Part shown: positions 11,301 to 20,175 of the stretch, in pieces
How positions within the stretch are numbered: position 1 is the stretch's first letter
Layout of the letters: each line of letters begins with the position of its first letter
Assembly: GCA_963713355.1 (NCBI GenBank)
Contig: CAVQLK010000011.1
Coordinates: forward strand, 1,054,001-1,118,000
Origin: FEN-1219 sp963713355
GTDB taxonomy: Bacteria; Pseudomonadota; Gammaproteobacteria; Steroidobacterales; Rariloculaceae
Length of the DNA: 64,000 nt
Reading direction: 5' to 3'
Notes under the pieces: generated by a model
The model's input: the letters and a program-made list of their open reading frames with translations, nothing else
What the model was told of the DNA's origin: nothing
The model's database searches: none
Translations under genes and position numbers: made by a program

Positions 11301-13420
11301 CGGCTCGTCAGTCGGCCTCGGTGCCGCCGTTCTCCGAGCTCGACATGCCCGAGCAGAACCTGCGGCGTTACGTACGCGAGCGCCGCCTCGCGCGTCCGTC
11401 GTTCAAAACGCTGCTCGCGCGGCTCGTCACGTTCGGCGGCGCGTTGGCGCTCACGGTATACGCGACGCTCGAGATGATCGCCGTCGTGTCGCTCGGCATC
11501 GTGTCGATCTTGCAGTGGGCGATGGTCGCCTTGTTCACGATCACATTCGGCTGGATCGCGCTGACGGCCACGGCCGCCGTCTCCGGAGTGCTGTTCGGCG
11601 GCGTGCGCCGCCGAGCCAAACGCGACCTGCGCGTAGAGCAGCGCACGGCGCTCGTGATGCCCGTCTACAACGAGAACCCGGCCGGCACCTTCGCCGCTTT
11701 GCTCGCGATGGCGGAGGCGCTGCTCGAGGAAGAGGCCACGGGCTTCGAGATTTTCGTTCTTTCGGATACCACGCGCCCCGAGCTCTACGTCAAGGAGACC
11801 GCGGCATATCAGGCGGTGCGCGAGAAGCTCAGCGACCGAGTGCGCGTGTGGTACCGGCGCCGGCCCGACAACGTAGGCCGCAAGGTCGGCAACCTGCAGG
11901 ACTTCGTGACGAATTGGGGCGGCCGTTACGATTTCATGATCGTGCTCGACGCCGACAGCCTCCTCGCACCCGATACGCTCGTCACGCTCGTGCGCGAGAT
12001 GGCGGCGGACCCGAACTTGGGGTTGCTGCAAACGGTTCCGAGGCTTGTCGGAGGGAAGACCCTCTTCGCCCGCTTGCAACAATTTGCGGGACGCGTGTAC
12101 GGGCCGATCGTCGCGCGCGGCATCGCGAGCTGGCAGGGCGACGACGGCAACTACTGGGGCCACAACGCGATCATCCGGGTGCGCGCGTTCGCCGCGGCCG
12201 CCGGGTTGCCGGTGCTGCCGGGCAAGAAGCCGTTCGGCGGCGCCATTCTGTCGCACGACTTCGTCGAGGCCGCGCTGCTACGCCGCGCCGGTTGGTCCGT
12301 GCGCATGCTGCCGACGCTCGGCGGCAGCTGGGAGGACAGCCCGCCGTCGCTGCTCGACGTCGCGGCGCGCGACCGGCGCTGGGCGCAAGGCAACATCCAG
12401 CATCTCGCCGTGATCCTGAGCCAGGGGTTCACGTGGTCGAACCGCGCGCACATGAGTATCGGCGTCATGAGCTATCTCGCGTCGCCGTTGTGGTTCGCGT
12501 TGATCCTCGTCGGCCTCGGCACCGCGGGCCACATCGCGACGGTGCAGTTCGAGTACTTCACCGACGAGCTCTCGTTGTTCCCTCGCTGGCCGTTGTTCGA
12601 CAGCGAACGGATGATCAGGCTCTTCATCATCGCGATGGTGACGTTGCTGACGCCGAAGCTGCTCGGCGTGCTGCGCGCGCTGATCGACGGCGAGCTCCTG
12701 CTCAAAGTCAATCCGCTGCGGGTCGTGCTCGGCGCGGTCGCCGAGACGATTCTCTCGGCGCTCTACGCGCCGATCATGATGATGATGCAAATGCGGCAGG
12801 TGTTCGAGATCATCATCGGCCAGGATTCCGGCTGGACGACGCAAAGCCGCAAACATTCGCGGACGCCGTGGGGAACGCTGTTTCGGCGCCACTGGCTGCA
12901 AATGCTCTCGGGCGTCGTGGTCTCGGTCGTGCTGCTCTACATGTCGCCGCCGCTATTCATCTGGATGTCGCCGGCGTTGCTCGGCCTCGTCTGTGCGCTG
13001 CCGTTGTCCGCGGCGAGCGGCAGCCTCCTCCTCGCGAAGATTGCGCGGTTCCTCGGTTTCTTGACCGTGCCGGAAGAGGTCGACGTGCCGCGTGTCATCG
13101 CGCTGCGAGATGAAGCGGAGCAGCGCCTCGAGGAATTGCTCGACGGAGTGACAATCGAGCGCCTCCTGAGCGACGAGGTCGCGCGCCAGCGCCATTTCGC
13201 GGCCGTGTTGCCGCGGCCCGCGGCGACGCGCGGGCGTCCCGACGTCATGTTCATCACGGCGCGAGCCAAGCTCGGCGACGCCCACACGGCCGCAGAAGCT
13301 CTATCGTGGTTGTCGCCGCCGGAACGGCTGGCCGTGCTCGGCGATCGCGATCTGTTCCACGTGCTCGTGCGGCTCGTCAATCCAGATGTTCCCGACCGGC
13401 CCGCGCTGCGGTCGGCTTGA
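11297..13420 (+). CDS. opgH: Glucans biosynthesis glucosyltransferase H (OpgH/MdoH)
   Basis: An inner-membrane processive family 2 glucosyltransferase of 707 residues that polymerises glucose from UDP-glucose and exports the chain for periplasmic glucan assembly. Membrane helices lie around residues 37-97, followed by the cytoplasmic GT2 domain: PVYNENPAGTF, the DAD-type motif VLDADSLL (Asp218 and Asp220) and the RRWAQGN motif (360-366) that replaces QxxRW. Five or so further helices fill the C-terminal half, ending in a cytoplasmic tail. ATG 11297 overlaps the opgG stop, so translation is probably coupled. The frame is intact, in contrast to the upstream gene. Confidence 0.95.
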   Translation: MTARQSASVPPFSELDMPEQNLRRYVRERRLARPSFKTLLARLVTFGGALALTVYATLEMIAVVSLGIVSILQWAMVALFTITFGWIALTATAAVSGVLFGGVRRRAKRDLRVEQRTALVMPVYNENPAGTFAALLAMAEALLEEEATGFEIFVLSDTTRPELYVKETAAYQAVREKLSDRVRVWYRRRPDNVGRKVGNLQDFVTNWGGRYDFMIVLDADSLLAPDTLVTLVREMAADPNLGLLQTVPRLVGGKTLFARLQQFAGRVYGPIVARGIASWQGDDGNYWGHNAIIRVRAFAAAAGLPVLPGKKPFGGAILSHDFVEAALLRRAGWSVRMLPTLGGSWEDSPPSLLDVAARDRRWAQGNIQHLAVILSQGFTWSNRAHMSIGVMSYLASPLWFALILVGLGTAGHIATVQFEYFTDELSLFPRWPLFDSERMIRLFIIAMVTLLTPKLLGVLRALIDGELLLKVNPLRVVLGAVAETILSALYAPIMMMMQMRQVFEIIIGQDSGWTTQSRKHSRTPWGTLFRRHWLQMLSGVVVSVVLLYMSPPLFIWMSPALLGLVCALPLSAASGSLLLAKIARFLGFLTVPEEVDVPRVIALRDEAEQRLEELLDGVTIERLLSDEVARQRHFAAVLPRPAATRGRPDVMFITARAKLGDAHTAAEALSWLSPPERLAVLGDRDLFHVLVRLVNPDVPDRPALRSA

Positions 13421-13430
13421 GCCGACGCAG

Positions 13431-14984
13431 GTGACGCGGCGCGCGGCGAGCGTCGGCCGCTGTTTTCTCGCCTCGCTGTCGTTCGCGGCCGCTGCGGCTG
13501 CCGCCTCCGAGCTGAACCTCGGGTTCGAGACGCTGGATGTCGACGCCTTGCCGCTCGGCTGGAGCGCCGGAGGCGGCGGCGCCGAGATGACGAGCGACTC
13601 GATCGCCGCCGCGGGAGAGCGCAGCCTCAAGCTCACGCGCGCGACGGCGGCCGGCGTCGCGCGAGTGACTCGGCGCGTCCCGGCGGAGTTGCTGCGCGCG
13701 AGCGGCGATTCGGCGCGCACGATGCGACTGCGCTTGACGGGTCTTGTGCGAGCCTCGGCACCCGGGGTGTCGGCCGCTCTGTGGCTGCGCGTCGATGGGC
13801 CGCGTGGCCCCTTGTTTCTCGATAGCGCGGGCTATGGCCGCGAGCCCAGCGTCAAGGCCGTGACCCCGGGCACGGCGACGCCGGCTGGCGGCTCGGAATG
13901 GCGGCGTTACGACGTCGAGCTGCCGTTGCCGCGCGACGCCGACGAGGTCGCGATCGGTGTCAGCGCGCGAGGGCAGGGCAGCGCGTGGTTCGATGCGCTC
14001 GAGCTCGACGCGGTCGTCACCGATTCCCTGCCTCCGGCCGTGCCTGCGGCCACGCGCTATCTCGATGCCGCGCTCGCGCTGATGCGCGAGCATTCGCTGC
14101 GGCGGGCAGAGATCGACTGGCCGGCACTGCGCGCGCAGGCGGTCGAGCACGCGCGCGGCGCGGTAAGGGTTACGGACGCTCATCTGGCCGTTCGTTTCGC
14201 CGTTCGCGAGCTCGGCGACGGGCACAGCTACCTGCAAAGCGCCGCGGCGAGCCAAGCACTCGCCTCGGCCCCGGTCTCGAATGCTCGGACGGGCTCGCCC
14301 CCCGCAGCACCGAGCGGCCGCCGCGTCGGTGAAGTCGGCTATCTCGAAGTGCCCGGTTTTGCCGGCGGGACGCCGGTGCAGCAGGTCGAGTTCGCCGAGA
14401 CCTTGAAGAACACGGTTCAAGCCCTTGAGGAAAGCAGCATCTGCGGCTGGGTCGTCGATCTACGGCGGAACACGGGCGGCAACCTTTGGCCGATGCTGGC
14501 GGGCTTGGGGCCGCTGCTCGGCGAAGGGCAGCTCGCGGCATCGGTCTATCCCGATGGCCGGCGCGTGGCGGTTTGGCACCGAGACGGCCAAGCCGGTTTC
14601 GGCGACTACACCCAGCTTCGCGTCCGTTCGCCGTATCGTGCCTCCACGGCGTTGCCGGTTGCGGTGCTGCTCGGGCCCGCGACCGCAAGCTCCGCGGAAG
14701 TGCTCGCCGTGGCGTTTCGCGGCCGTCCCGGAACACGCTCCTTCGGTGCTCCGACGAGGGGTTTGAGTGCCGGAAACCGTACGTTTGCGCTGGCGGACGG
14801 TGCTTCGCTCGTGCTGACGGTCGCCGCGACGAGTGACAGTGCGGGCCGCGTTTATCTCGGCCCCATCGCTCCGGACGAGGTCGTCGGGGGCACCGCTGGC
14901 CGGCGCGCCGCCGCCGAAGCGCCCACCGATGCCGTCCTCGATGCCGCGGTTGCCTGGCTCACGTTCGGTGACGCCTGTCGCTGA
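13431..14984 (+). CDS. Secreted S41-family (tail-specific protease-like) peptidase
   Basis: A 517-residue exported protein. I prefer GTG 13431, ten bases after the opgH stop, because the signal peptide (VTRRAASVGRCFLASLSFAA) begins there; an ATG at 13386 inside opgH is also open. Residues 25-185 form a beta-rich carbohydrate-binding or jelly-roll-like region. The C-terminal half has the S41 core: AHLAVRFAVRELGDGHSYL, VVDLRRNTGGN, and TASSAEV with the expected nucleophile Ser420. No PDZ domain is evident. Its place right behind opgH suggests a periplasmic role in the same operon, but the substrate is unknown. Confidence 0.78.
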   Translation: MTRRAASVGRCFLASLSFAAAAAAASELNLGFETLDVDALPLGWSAGGGGAEMTSDSIAAAGERSLKLTRATAAGVARVTRRVPAELLRASGDSARTMRLRLTGLVRASAPGVSAALWLRVDGPRGPLFLDSAGYGREPSVKAVTPGTATPAGGSEWRRYDVELPLPRDADEVAIGVSARGQGSAWFDALELDAVVTDSLPPAVPAATRYLDAALALMREHSLRRAEIDWPALRAQAVEHARGAVRVTDAHLAVRFAVRELGDGHSYLQSAAASQALASAPVSNARTGSPPAAPSGRRVGEVGYLEVPGFAGGTPVQQVEFAETLKNTVQALEESSICGWVVDLRRNTGGNLWPMLAGLGPLLGEGQLAASVYPDGRRVAVWHRDGQAGFGDYTQLRVRSPYRASTALPVAVLLGPATASSAEVLAVAFRGRPGTRSFGAPTRGLSAGNRTFALADGASLVLTVAATSDSAGRVYLGPIAPDEVVGGTAGRRAAAEAPTDAVLDAAVAWLTFGDACR

Positions 14985-15036
14985 ACGTCCTTTAGAATGC
15001 CGGACTCGCTCAGTTAACCGCAGGAATCCCCGTTCG

Positions 15037-15687
15037 ATGGACGCTGACACTCCCGGGGGGCTCCGTGCGCGGTTTCGGCGCAGGCCCATACCTGAGCGCA
15101 CGTCCGAGGTGCTGCGCGACCTCGCGGAAGGGGGAGAGGGCGATCGCATCACGTTCCGCGACGTCCTCTCCGAGCTGCAGCATCGCGCGTTCGGGTTCAC
15201 GCTGCTGATCTTCGCGCTGCCGTGCTGCTTGCCCATGCCGCCGGGTCTTCCGACCGTTTGCGGCGTCGCGATCGTCATCATCGCGTTGAACCTGATTGCG
15301 GCGCGGCAACGGCTCTGGCTGCCGAGCGTGATCGCGGACAAGAGCGTGACGCGAGCCGACTTGAAGCGCGTGGTCGACCGTGTCGCGCCTTACCTCGAGC
15401 GGCTCGAGAAGATCTGTAAGCCGCGCTTCCCCATCGTCACGGACCCCGTAGGTAAAGTATTGATCGGTATCGTTATCTTCGCGCTCGGGTTCATCATGAT
15501 CTTGCCGATCCCCTTTCTCGGCAACATGCCGCCGGGGTTCGCGGCCTCCGTCATCGCGATCGGCATGACAGAGCGAGACGGGCTCGTCGTCCTGATCGGC
15601 ACGCTGGCATCCGCGATCGCGATTGCGGTCGCCTCGGTCGCGACGGGGGCCGCGATACTGGCTGCGATCAACTATTTCGCATCCTGA
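15037..15687 (+). CDS. ExoD family exopolysaccharide-synthesis membrane protein
   Basis: A 216-residue integral membrane protein of the ExoD family, first described in rhizobial exopolysaccharide production and alkali tolerance. Its biochemical role remains unclear. The N-terminal 45 residues are hydrophilic (RTSEVLRDLAEGGEGDRITF). Then come hydrophobic segments with the family pattern FGFTLLIFALPCCLPMPPG, followed by PFLGNMPPGFAA and an alanine-rich final helix ending in NYFAS. ATG 15037 is chosen because the family N-terminus begins there; upstream codons are open but low in similarity. Confidence 0.85.
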   Translation: MDADTPGGLRARFRRRPIPERTSEVLRDLAEGGEGDRITFRDVLSELQHRAFGFTLLIFALPCCLPMPPGLPTVCGVAIVIIALNLIAARQRLWLPSVIADKSVTRADLKRVVDRVAPYLERLEKICKPRFPIVTDPVGKVLIGIVIFALGFIMILPIPFLGNMPPGFAASVIAIGMTERDGLVVLIGTLASAIAIAVASVATGAAILAAINYFAS

Positions 15688-15703
15688 GCCAAAGCGCGGC
15701 GAG

Positions 15704-15723
15704 GTGTCGGTCGGAACCGACAC
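15704..15723 (+). terminator. 8 bp stem-loop between the ExoD-like and bactofilin genes
   Basis: A perfect stem GTGTCGGT (15704-15711) and ACCGACAC (15716-15723) closes a CGGA tetraloop, 16 bases after the ExoD-like stop. No T-run follows, so it may be a pause, mRNA-stability or Rho-dependent site rather than a classic intrinsic terminator. Confidence 0.4.
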
Positions 15724-15826
15724 ATTGGCGTTCCAGGGAGTGGTGTGGTAGATAGGTCGCTCGTCATAATCCTCGTGCAAGTGATTGTGCCGAAAGCTAC
15801 TCACACTCGAAACCTAGGGGATCATC

Positions 15827-16387
15827 ATGTTTGAGATCGGTAAGAAAGGAACACCCGAGGCGGGTCCGCGTCCCGAGTCGAGCACGGCCAGGACGGAGTC
15901 GACCCCCCAGCGCAGCACCGTTGCGCCATCCAGCCGCGACGCGGCCGTCATCGGTCCCTCGATCCACATCGACGGCGATGTGCGAGGCGAGGAAGACTTG
16001 CTCATCGAAGGCGAGGTCAGCGGTACGCTGAACCTCAAGAACAACAGCCTGACGATCGGGCCGCAGGGCAAGGTTCGCGCCGACGTCTACGCGAATTCGA
16101 TCTACGTCGACGGTTACGTCGAGGGCGATCTTTACGGCACGGAGCGCGTCAATATCCGCAAGAGCGCGCAGGTGCGCGGCAACGTCACGTCGCCGCGTGT
16201 GAATCTCGAGGACGGCGCGAAGTTCAAGGGCGCGATCGAGATGGATCCCCAAGCGGCGCAGAACATCCTTGCGGGCCGCAACGCACAACAGAAGAGCGCT
16301 CCGCCGCAGCAGGCTCAGGCGAAGCCTGTCGTGCAGCCAGCGCAACCGGCACAGCCGGCAGTTGCGAAAACGGGGGCGGCGAGCTAA
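15827..16387 (+). CDS. Bactofilin (polymer-forming cytoskeletal protein)
   Basis: A 186-residue protein of the bactofilin family, which forms nucleotide-free beta-helical filaments at the membrane and helps localise cell-wall or polysaccharide machinery. The layout is typical: a disordered polar N-terminus (residues 1-43), a central right-handed beta-helix with repeated short strands (IHIDGDVRGEEDLLIEGEVSG, NNSLTIGPQGKVRADV, SIYVDGYVEGDL, AQVRGNVTSPRVNLEDGAKFKG; about 44-140), and a Pro/Gln/Ala-rich tail. ATG 15827 follows a moderately purine-rich leader. Sitting after opgGH and the ExoD-like gene fits an envelope-polymer role. Confidence 0.93.
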   Translation: MFEIGKKGTPEAGPRPESSTARTESTPQRSTVAPSSRDAAVIGPSIHIDGDVRGEEDLLIEGEVSGTLNLKNNSLTIGPQGKVRADVYANSIYVDGYVEGDLYGTERVNIRKSAQVRGNVTSPRVNLEDGAKFKGAIEMDPQAAQNILAGRNAQQKSAPPQQAQAKPVVQPAQPAQPAVAKTGAAS

Positions 16388-16396
16388 ATAGAAGCC

Positions 16397-17026
16397 GTGG
16401 CGGTCGATGCGCGGCGATTGAGCAAAGGTCCTCCGGCGGCAGCTAAACCTAGCAGCGCGCCCGAGGGCTTGAGTGCGCCCCTATTTCACGCGCTGATTCA
16501 GCGCCTGAAAACGGGCGGGCGCTGGATCGTGCTCGATTTGGGCTCGGTGCATAGCGCGACGATCCGCGAGCTCGGCCGGTTCCGGTGCCGGCTCGAGTTC
16601 GTCGAGCTTGCCGACGGTCTCGATTCGTTGAACGGCGAAGTCGATGCGCGCCGCATCCGGCAGCGAGCGGATCTGTTATTGCCGCCGCGCGGCGGCGAGC
16701 CGATCGACATCGTGCTGTGCTGGGACCTCATCAACTATCTGAACCAGCCTGCGCTGACGGCCGTGATGGAGTGCATTGCGCTGCGCTGCAAGCGCGGTGC
16801 GCTCGCTCACGGGCTCGTCTATTACTCTGCGAAGGCGATGCCGGAGCGGCCGAGCACATTCGTGCCCGTCGACGATCAGCGCATCGTGCAGCACACGGCG
16901 CCGGGCCGCGAGCGGCCCGCACCGCGCTATTCGCCGGAGGATCTCGCGCGGTGCATGCCGCGCTACAGCGTCGAGCGCGGCCGCCTGCTGCGCAACGGCA
17001 TGCAGGAATTTCTGTTCAAGCTGTAG
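16397..17026 (+). CDS. Uncharacterised protein, methyltransferase-like fold
   Basis: A 209-residue protein starting with GTG 16397, nine bases after the bactofilin stop. Residues 42-62 (GGRWIVLDLGSVHSATIREL) and the later IDIVLCWDLINYLN resemble the nucleotide-binding strand-loop-helix and motif IV region of class I SAM-dependent methyltransferases. A classical GxGxG is missing (LGSVHS instead), so activity is uncertain. No signal peptide or membrane helix is seen. Close spacing suggests co-transcription with the bactofilin. I do not recognise a named family. Confidence 0.6.
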   Translation: MAVDARRLSKGPPAAAKPSSAPEGLSAPLFHALIQRLKTGGRWIVLDLGSVHSATIRELGRFRCRLEFVELADGLDSLNGEVDARRIRQRADLLLPPRGGEPIDIVLCWDLINYLNQPALTAVMECIALRCKRGALAHGLVYYSAKAMPERPSTFVPVDDQRIVQHTAPGRERPAPRYSPEDLARCMPRYSVERGRLLRNGMQEFLFKL

Positions 17027-17057
17027 CTCGCTGCTCCCTCCGATAGCGCAGACGCGT

Positions 17058-17633
17058 ATGGCGACGCAGCAACGGAATGAGCTGCCTCTGTTCCAGCCAT
17101 TCGCGACCGCCGCGGCGTTCTTCACCGACGCGGAGATCGATCGGCTCATCGCCGACCACGCATCGCAGCTCACCGAGGGCAAGCTCGCGGAGGGCGACAC
17201 GAACGCGCAAATCCGGCGCTCGCAAGTCGTCATGCTCGGGATGGAGCAGCGATACGCTTGGCTCTACGAACGGCTCTGGAGCGCGGCGCAAGAGTGCAAT
17301 CGGTTGTTCTTCTGCGTCGACATCGCCGGTGTGGAGACGAACGTCCAGCTCGCTCGCTATGACAGCGCGAACGCGGGCTTCTACGGCTGGCACACCGATT
17401 TCGCGGGCATACGGCCGTTGCGCAAGATTTCGATCTCGATCCAGCTGTCGCAAGCCGAAGATTACGATGGCGGCGATCTCGAGCTCATGTACGGGACGGA
17501 ACCGCAGAAGCTCGGCAGGACGCGCGGCACGCTCGTCGCGTTCCCAAGCTTCATGCTGCACCGCGTGACGCCCGTGACGCGGGGCACGCGCTGGAGCCTT
17601 GTCGCCTGGATCCTCGGCGCTCGCTGGCGTTGA
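17058..17633 (+). CDS. 2-oxoglutarate/Fe(II)-dependent oxygenase (PKHD-type hydroxylase)
   Basis: A 191-residue cytoplasmic oxygenase of the prolyl-4-hydroxylase/PiuC-like group. The iron-binding HxD is in YGWHTDFAG, the distal His in FMLHRVTPV, and the 2-oxoglutarate-binding Arg follows in GTRWSLVAWI. DYDGGDLELMYG is also typical of the group. ATG 17058 gives the natural family N-terminus (LPLFQPFATAAAFFTDAEID). The substrate is unknown; relatives act on proteins or participate in iron-uptake loci, but nothing nearby identifies a target. Confidence 0.85.
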   Translation: MATQQRNELPLFQPFATAAAFFTDAEIDRLIADHASQLTEGKLAEGDTNAQIRRSQVVMLGMEQRYAWLYERLWSAAQECNRLFFCVDIAGVETNVQLARYDSANAGFYGWHTDFAGIRPLRKISISIQLSQAEDYDGGDLELMYGTEPQKLGRTRGTLVAFPSFMLHRVTPVTRGTRWSLVAWILGARWR

Positions 17634-17783
17634 GCTTCGCGGCTCGCGCTTTTGCCTCGGGTTACGGCCGGCAAACGCCGGGCGCCGCCGCCACGGAGAA
17701 GCGCTCTCCTGATAAGGGCGTCCACGATCGCTCAACCATAGCGCGGCATTTACTTCGGGGGACTGCTCCTGGCCGCAGCTTGG

Positions 17784-18032
17784 ATGCACGCGCCGGAAGC
17801 TCCGTGGCACCAACGCGCCTTTTGGCTCGCGCTTGCGGGGGCTACGTTGTCGGCAGCTTTCGTATTGCTGCGCCCGCAATTGGTTTGGTCGACCTGGCCG
17901 CCGACGGTCGCGCTGCTGTGCTTTTTCATCGACGCCCACCGGCTTCATGCCTCCGCGATCGCCGGCGAAAAACGCATCGAGCTCGCGAGCAGCCACGTTA
18001 CCGTTGGAAAGGTCCCCGCTGCCGGCCCGTGA
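17784..18032 (+). CDS. Small hypothetical membrane protein
   Basis: An 82-residue ORF with one long or two short hydrophobic stretches (AFWLALAGATLSAAFVLL and WPPTVALLCFFIDA, residues 13-48) and a polar tail. The same frame is open and hydrophobic upstream of the ATG (YFGGLLLAAAW), so a non-ATG upstream start giving an extra helix is possible. No family recognised. Coding status is moderately likely. Confidence 0.4.
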   Translation: MHAPEAPWHQRAFWLALAGATLSAAFVLLRPQLVWSTWPPTVALLCFFIDAHRLHASAIAGEKRIELASSHVTVGKVPAAGP

Positions 18033-18128
18033 CGCATAGGCTCCTCTGCTCGGTCTCCGAGCCCGAAGGCCGCCGCGGCTTGCGCTTTTGTGTCAGCCGG
18101 GCAGAATCGTGCGAAGAGGGGGACCGCC

Positions 18129-20159
18129 ATGAACCGAAGCGTGCAACGGTGGTTGCCGATCGTCGCGTGCGTCGGCGCCGCGTGCAGCGACGAGCCGGAA
18201 CCTGTCGCGGACGGCTTGGGGTCGGCCAGCGCAGGATCGGCCGCGCTGCCAGGCGCGACTGAACGCATCGTTTACTCGTCACTGCGTCCCGGCAATTGGG
18301 ACATCTTCTACTTTGCCGCGGCGGGCGCTGCGCCGCGCCGCCTCACGGACCACCCCGGGCTCGACTACGACGCCGCGCTGTCTCCGGACGGCAGGTGGGT
18401 CGTCTTCACGTCGGAGCGGCGCGGCAATCCGGACCTCTATGCGGTCGAGCTCGGAGGCAGCACGGAGCCACGATTGCTCATCGACAGCGCCGCAATGGAG
18501 GATCAAGTCGCGTTCTCGCCCGATGGCCGCAGCATCGCGTTCGTCAGCACGGCAAGCGGCAACGCTGACATTTACGTGTTGCCGTTCGTGCCGCAGACGA
18601 CGGGGAACCTCGCCGCGGCCACGAACGTCACGAACGATCCCGGCGGCGACTTCCGGCCCGATTTCTCGCCCGACGGCACGCGCATTGCGTTCTCGACGGA
18701 TCGCGACACGCCTGTCTCGGGTCATCCGATCTTCGCGTTCACGCGGCAGCGCGAAGGCGACGTGTACGTCATGGACCGTGACGGCGGCAATCCTCGCCGG
18801 CTGACCACGACGCCCGACTGGGACGGCTCACCCGAGTGGTCCGCGGACGGCGCCACGCTGTATTTCTACTCGGCACGGCCGCGCGAGATCGTCGGGCCGC
18901 CGACGAGCCCGATCCTCGGGCAAGAGGGCGGCTTTCGGATCTGGGCGATGAACGCCGATGGATCGAACCCGCGCGCCGTCACGCCGCAAGGCGTCGAAGC
19001 GCTTGCGCCGGCCGTCATGCCCGGCGGCCGTGTCGCGTATCAAAAGCGGACCGGGTTCGCGCGCTGGAGCATCGAGTCCGTGGCTGACGACGGCTCGAGT
19101 GCTCGCGCCGAGAGCGACATGGCGACCGACTACTGGCTGCCCGACTTTCACGCCGCGAGCGGTGCGCTCGTCGTTCACGGCGTGGGCCCCGCCGTGGCGG
19201 AGACACAAGCCGTCGAGGAGATTCTGGGCGCGGGCGCGCTGCTCGCGGCCGACTATCCCGCGGACGTCGCGATGCCGGACCGGACGGTGACGCTCTACCC
19301 GATGCGGCACACGACGGGCCTTTCGCCGCATCCGGACCGAAACGAAACCGCCGTCACGATCGAGAACGAGGCGGGCACGAGGCTCGTGCTCGCCGACTTC
19401 GATGGAGCGAATCAACGCGAGCTCTTCACCGTGCCCGCCGTCGGCATCGTCAGCGGCACACCGAATCGCTTGTTCGACATCAAGTGGTCCGACAATGGCG
19501 AGTGGATCACGTACACGCAAGGTTTCTTCTTCGGCCAGGGTACCGACGAGGCCGACATTTGGATCATGCGCGCGGACGGTTCCGAGCGGCGCAACTTGAG
19601 CGAGACTACGACCGCGAACGAAGGCGTCGCGGCTTTCTCGCCTGATGCCGAAAGGCTCGTCTACCGCAGCGCGCGTAACGGCAGCTTCGATCTTTACTGG
19701 AGCAGGCGGGACGGCAGCGAGGCGAGGACTCTCACGAGCGACGAAGCGCGCGAGAACTTTCCCGTGTTCTCGCCGGACGGCGCGACGATCGCGTTCTCAT
19801 CGAACCGCGACGGCGCGCGCGACAGTCGGGGAAACCTCACGTTCGATAATTACCTTTTGACACTGGCGGCCGACGGCACGCCCGGTGCGCTGCAACGAAT
19901 CTCGGATCACCCGGGCCAGGATTCGCACCCGTGGTTCTCGCCGGACGGCGAGTGGATCGTCTACACCTCCGAGCGCGGCGGCATCAGCGACGAGGAGCCG
20001 ATGGTACAGGAGGTCGTCTTCGGCCCGCAGATGTACGGCGAGCTGTTCGCGCGGCGGCTCCGGGACGGGCTCGAGGTCAGGCTCACGCACAATAAGTGGG
20101 AGGAAGGGAACCCGTTCTGGCTGCGGCCAGCCAGCGGTTCCTCTTCGGCTGCGGAATAA
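18129..20159 (+). CDS. Periplasmic TolB-like beta-propeller (PD40/WD40-like) protein, possible lipoprotein
   Basis: A 676-residue exported protein built from many PD40 repeats, each with a core such as LSPDGRWVVFTSERRGNPDLY, FSPDGRSIAF, FSPDGTRIAFSTDRD, FSPDAERLVYRS or FSPDGATIAFSSNRDG. The blades run from about residue 40 to the C-terminus. ATG 18129 is preceded by AGAGGGGGA. The N-terminus is a short signal (RWLPIVACVGAAC); Cys14 or Cys19 could be a lipobox cysteine but neither motif is ideal. TolB-like propellers usually act as binding scaffolds in the periplasm. It is not tolB itself: no Pal/Tol genes are near and it is longer than TolB (about 430). Confidence 0.8.
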   Translation: MNRSVQRWLPIVACVGAACSDEPEPVADGLGSASAGSAALPGATERIVYSSLRPGNWDIFYFAAAGAAPRRLTDHPGLDYDAALSPDGRWVVFTSERRGNPDLYAVELGGSTEPRLLIDSAAMEDQVAFSPDGRSIAFVSTASGNADIYVLPFVPQTTGNLAAATNVTNDPGGDFRPDFSPDGTRIAFSTDRDTPVSGHPIFAFTRQREGDVYVMDRDGGNPRRLTTTPDWDGSPEWSADGATLYFYSARPREIVGPPTSPILGQEGGFRIWAMNADGSNPRAVTPQGVEALAPAVMPGGRVAYQKRTGFARWSIESVADDGSSARAESDMATDYWLPDFHAASGALVVHGVGPAVAETQAVEEILGAGALLAADYPADVAMPDRTVTLYPMRHTTGLSPHPDRNETAVTIENEAGTRLVLADFDGANQRELFTVPAVGIVSGTPNRLFDIKWSDNGEWITYTQGFFFGQGTDEADIWIMRADGSERRNLSETTTANEGVAAFSPDAERLVYRSARNGSFDLYWSRRDGSEARTLTSDEARENFPVFSPDGATIAFSSNRDGARDSRGNLTFDNYLLTLAADGTPGALQRISDHPGQDSHPWFSPDGEWIVYTSERGGISDEEPMVQEVVFGPQMYGELFARRLRDGLEVRLTHNKWEEGNPFWLRPASGSSSAAE

Positions 20160-20175
20160 CCGCAGGCTTGCTGAC

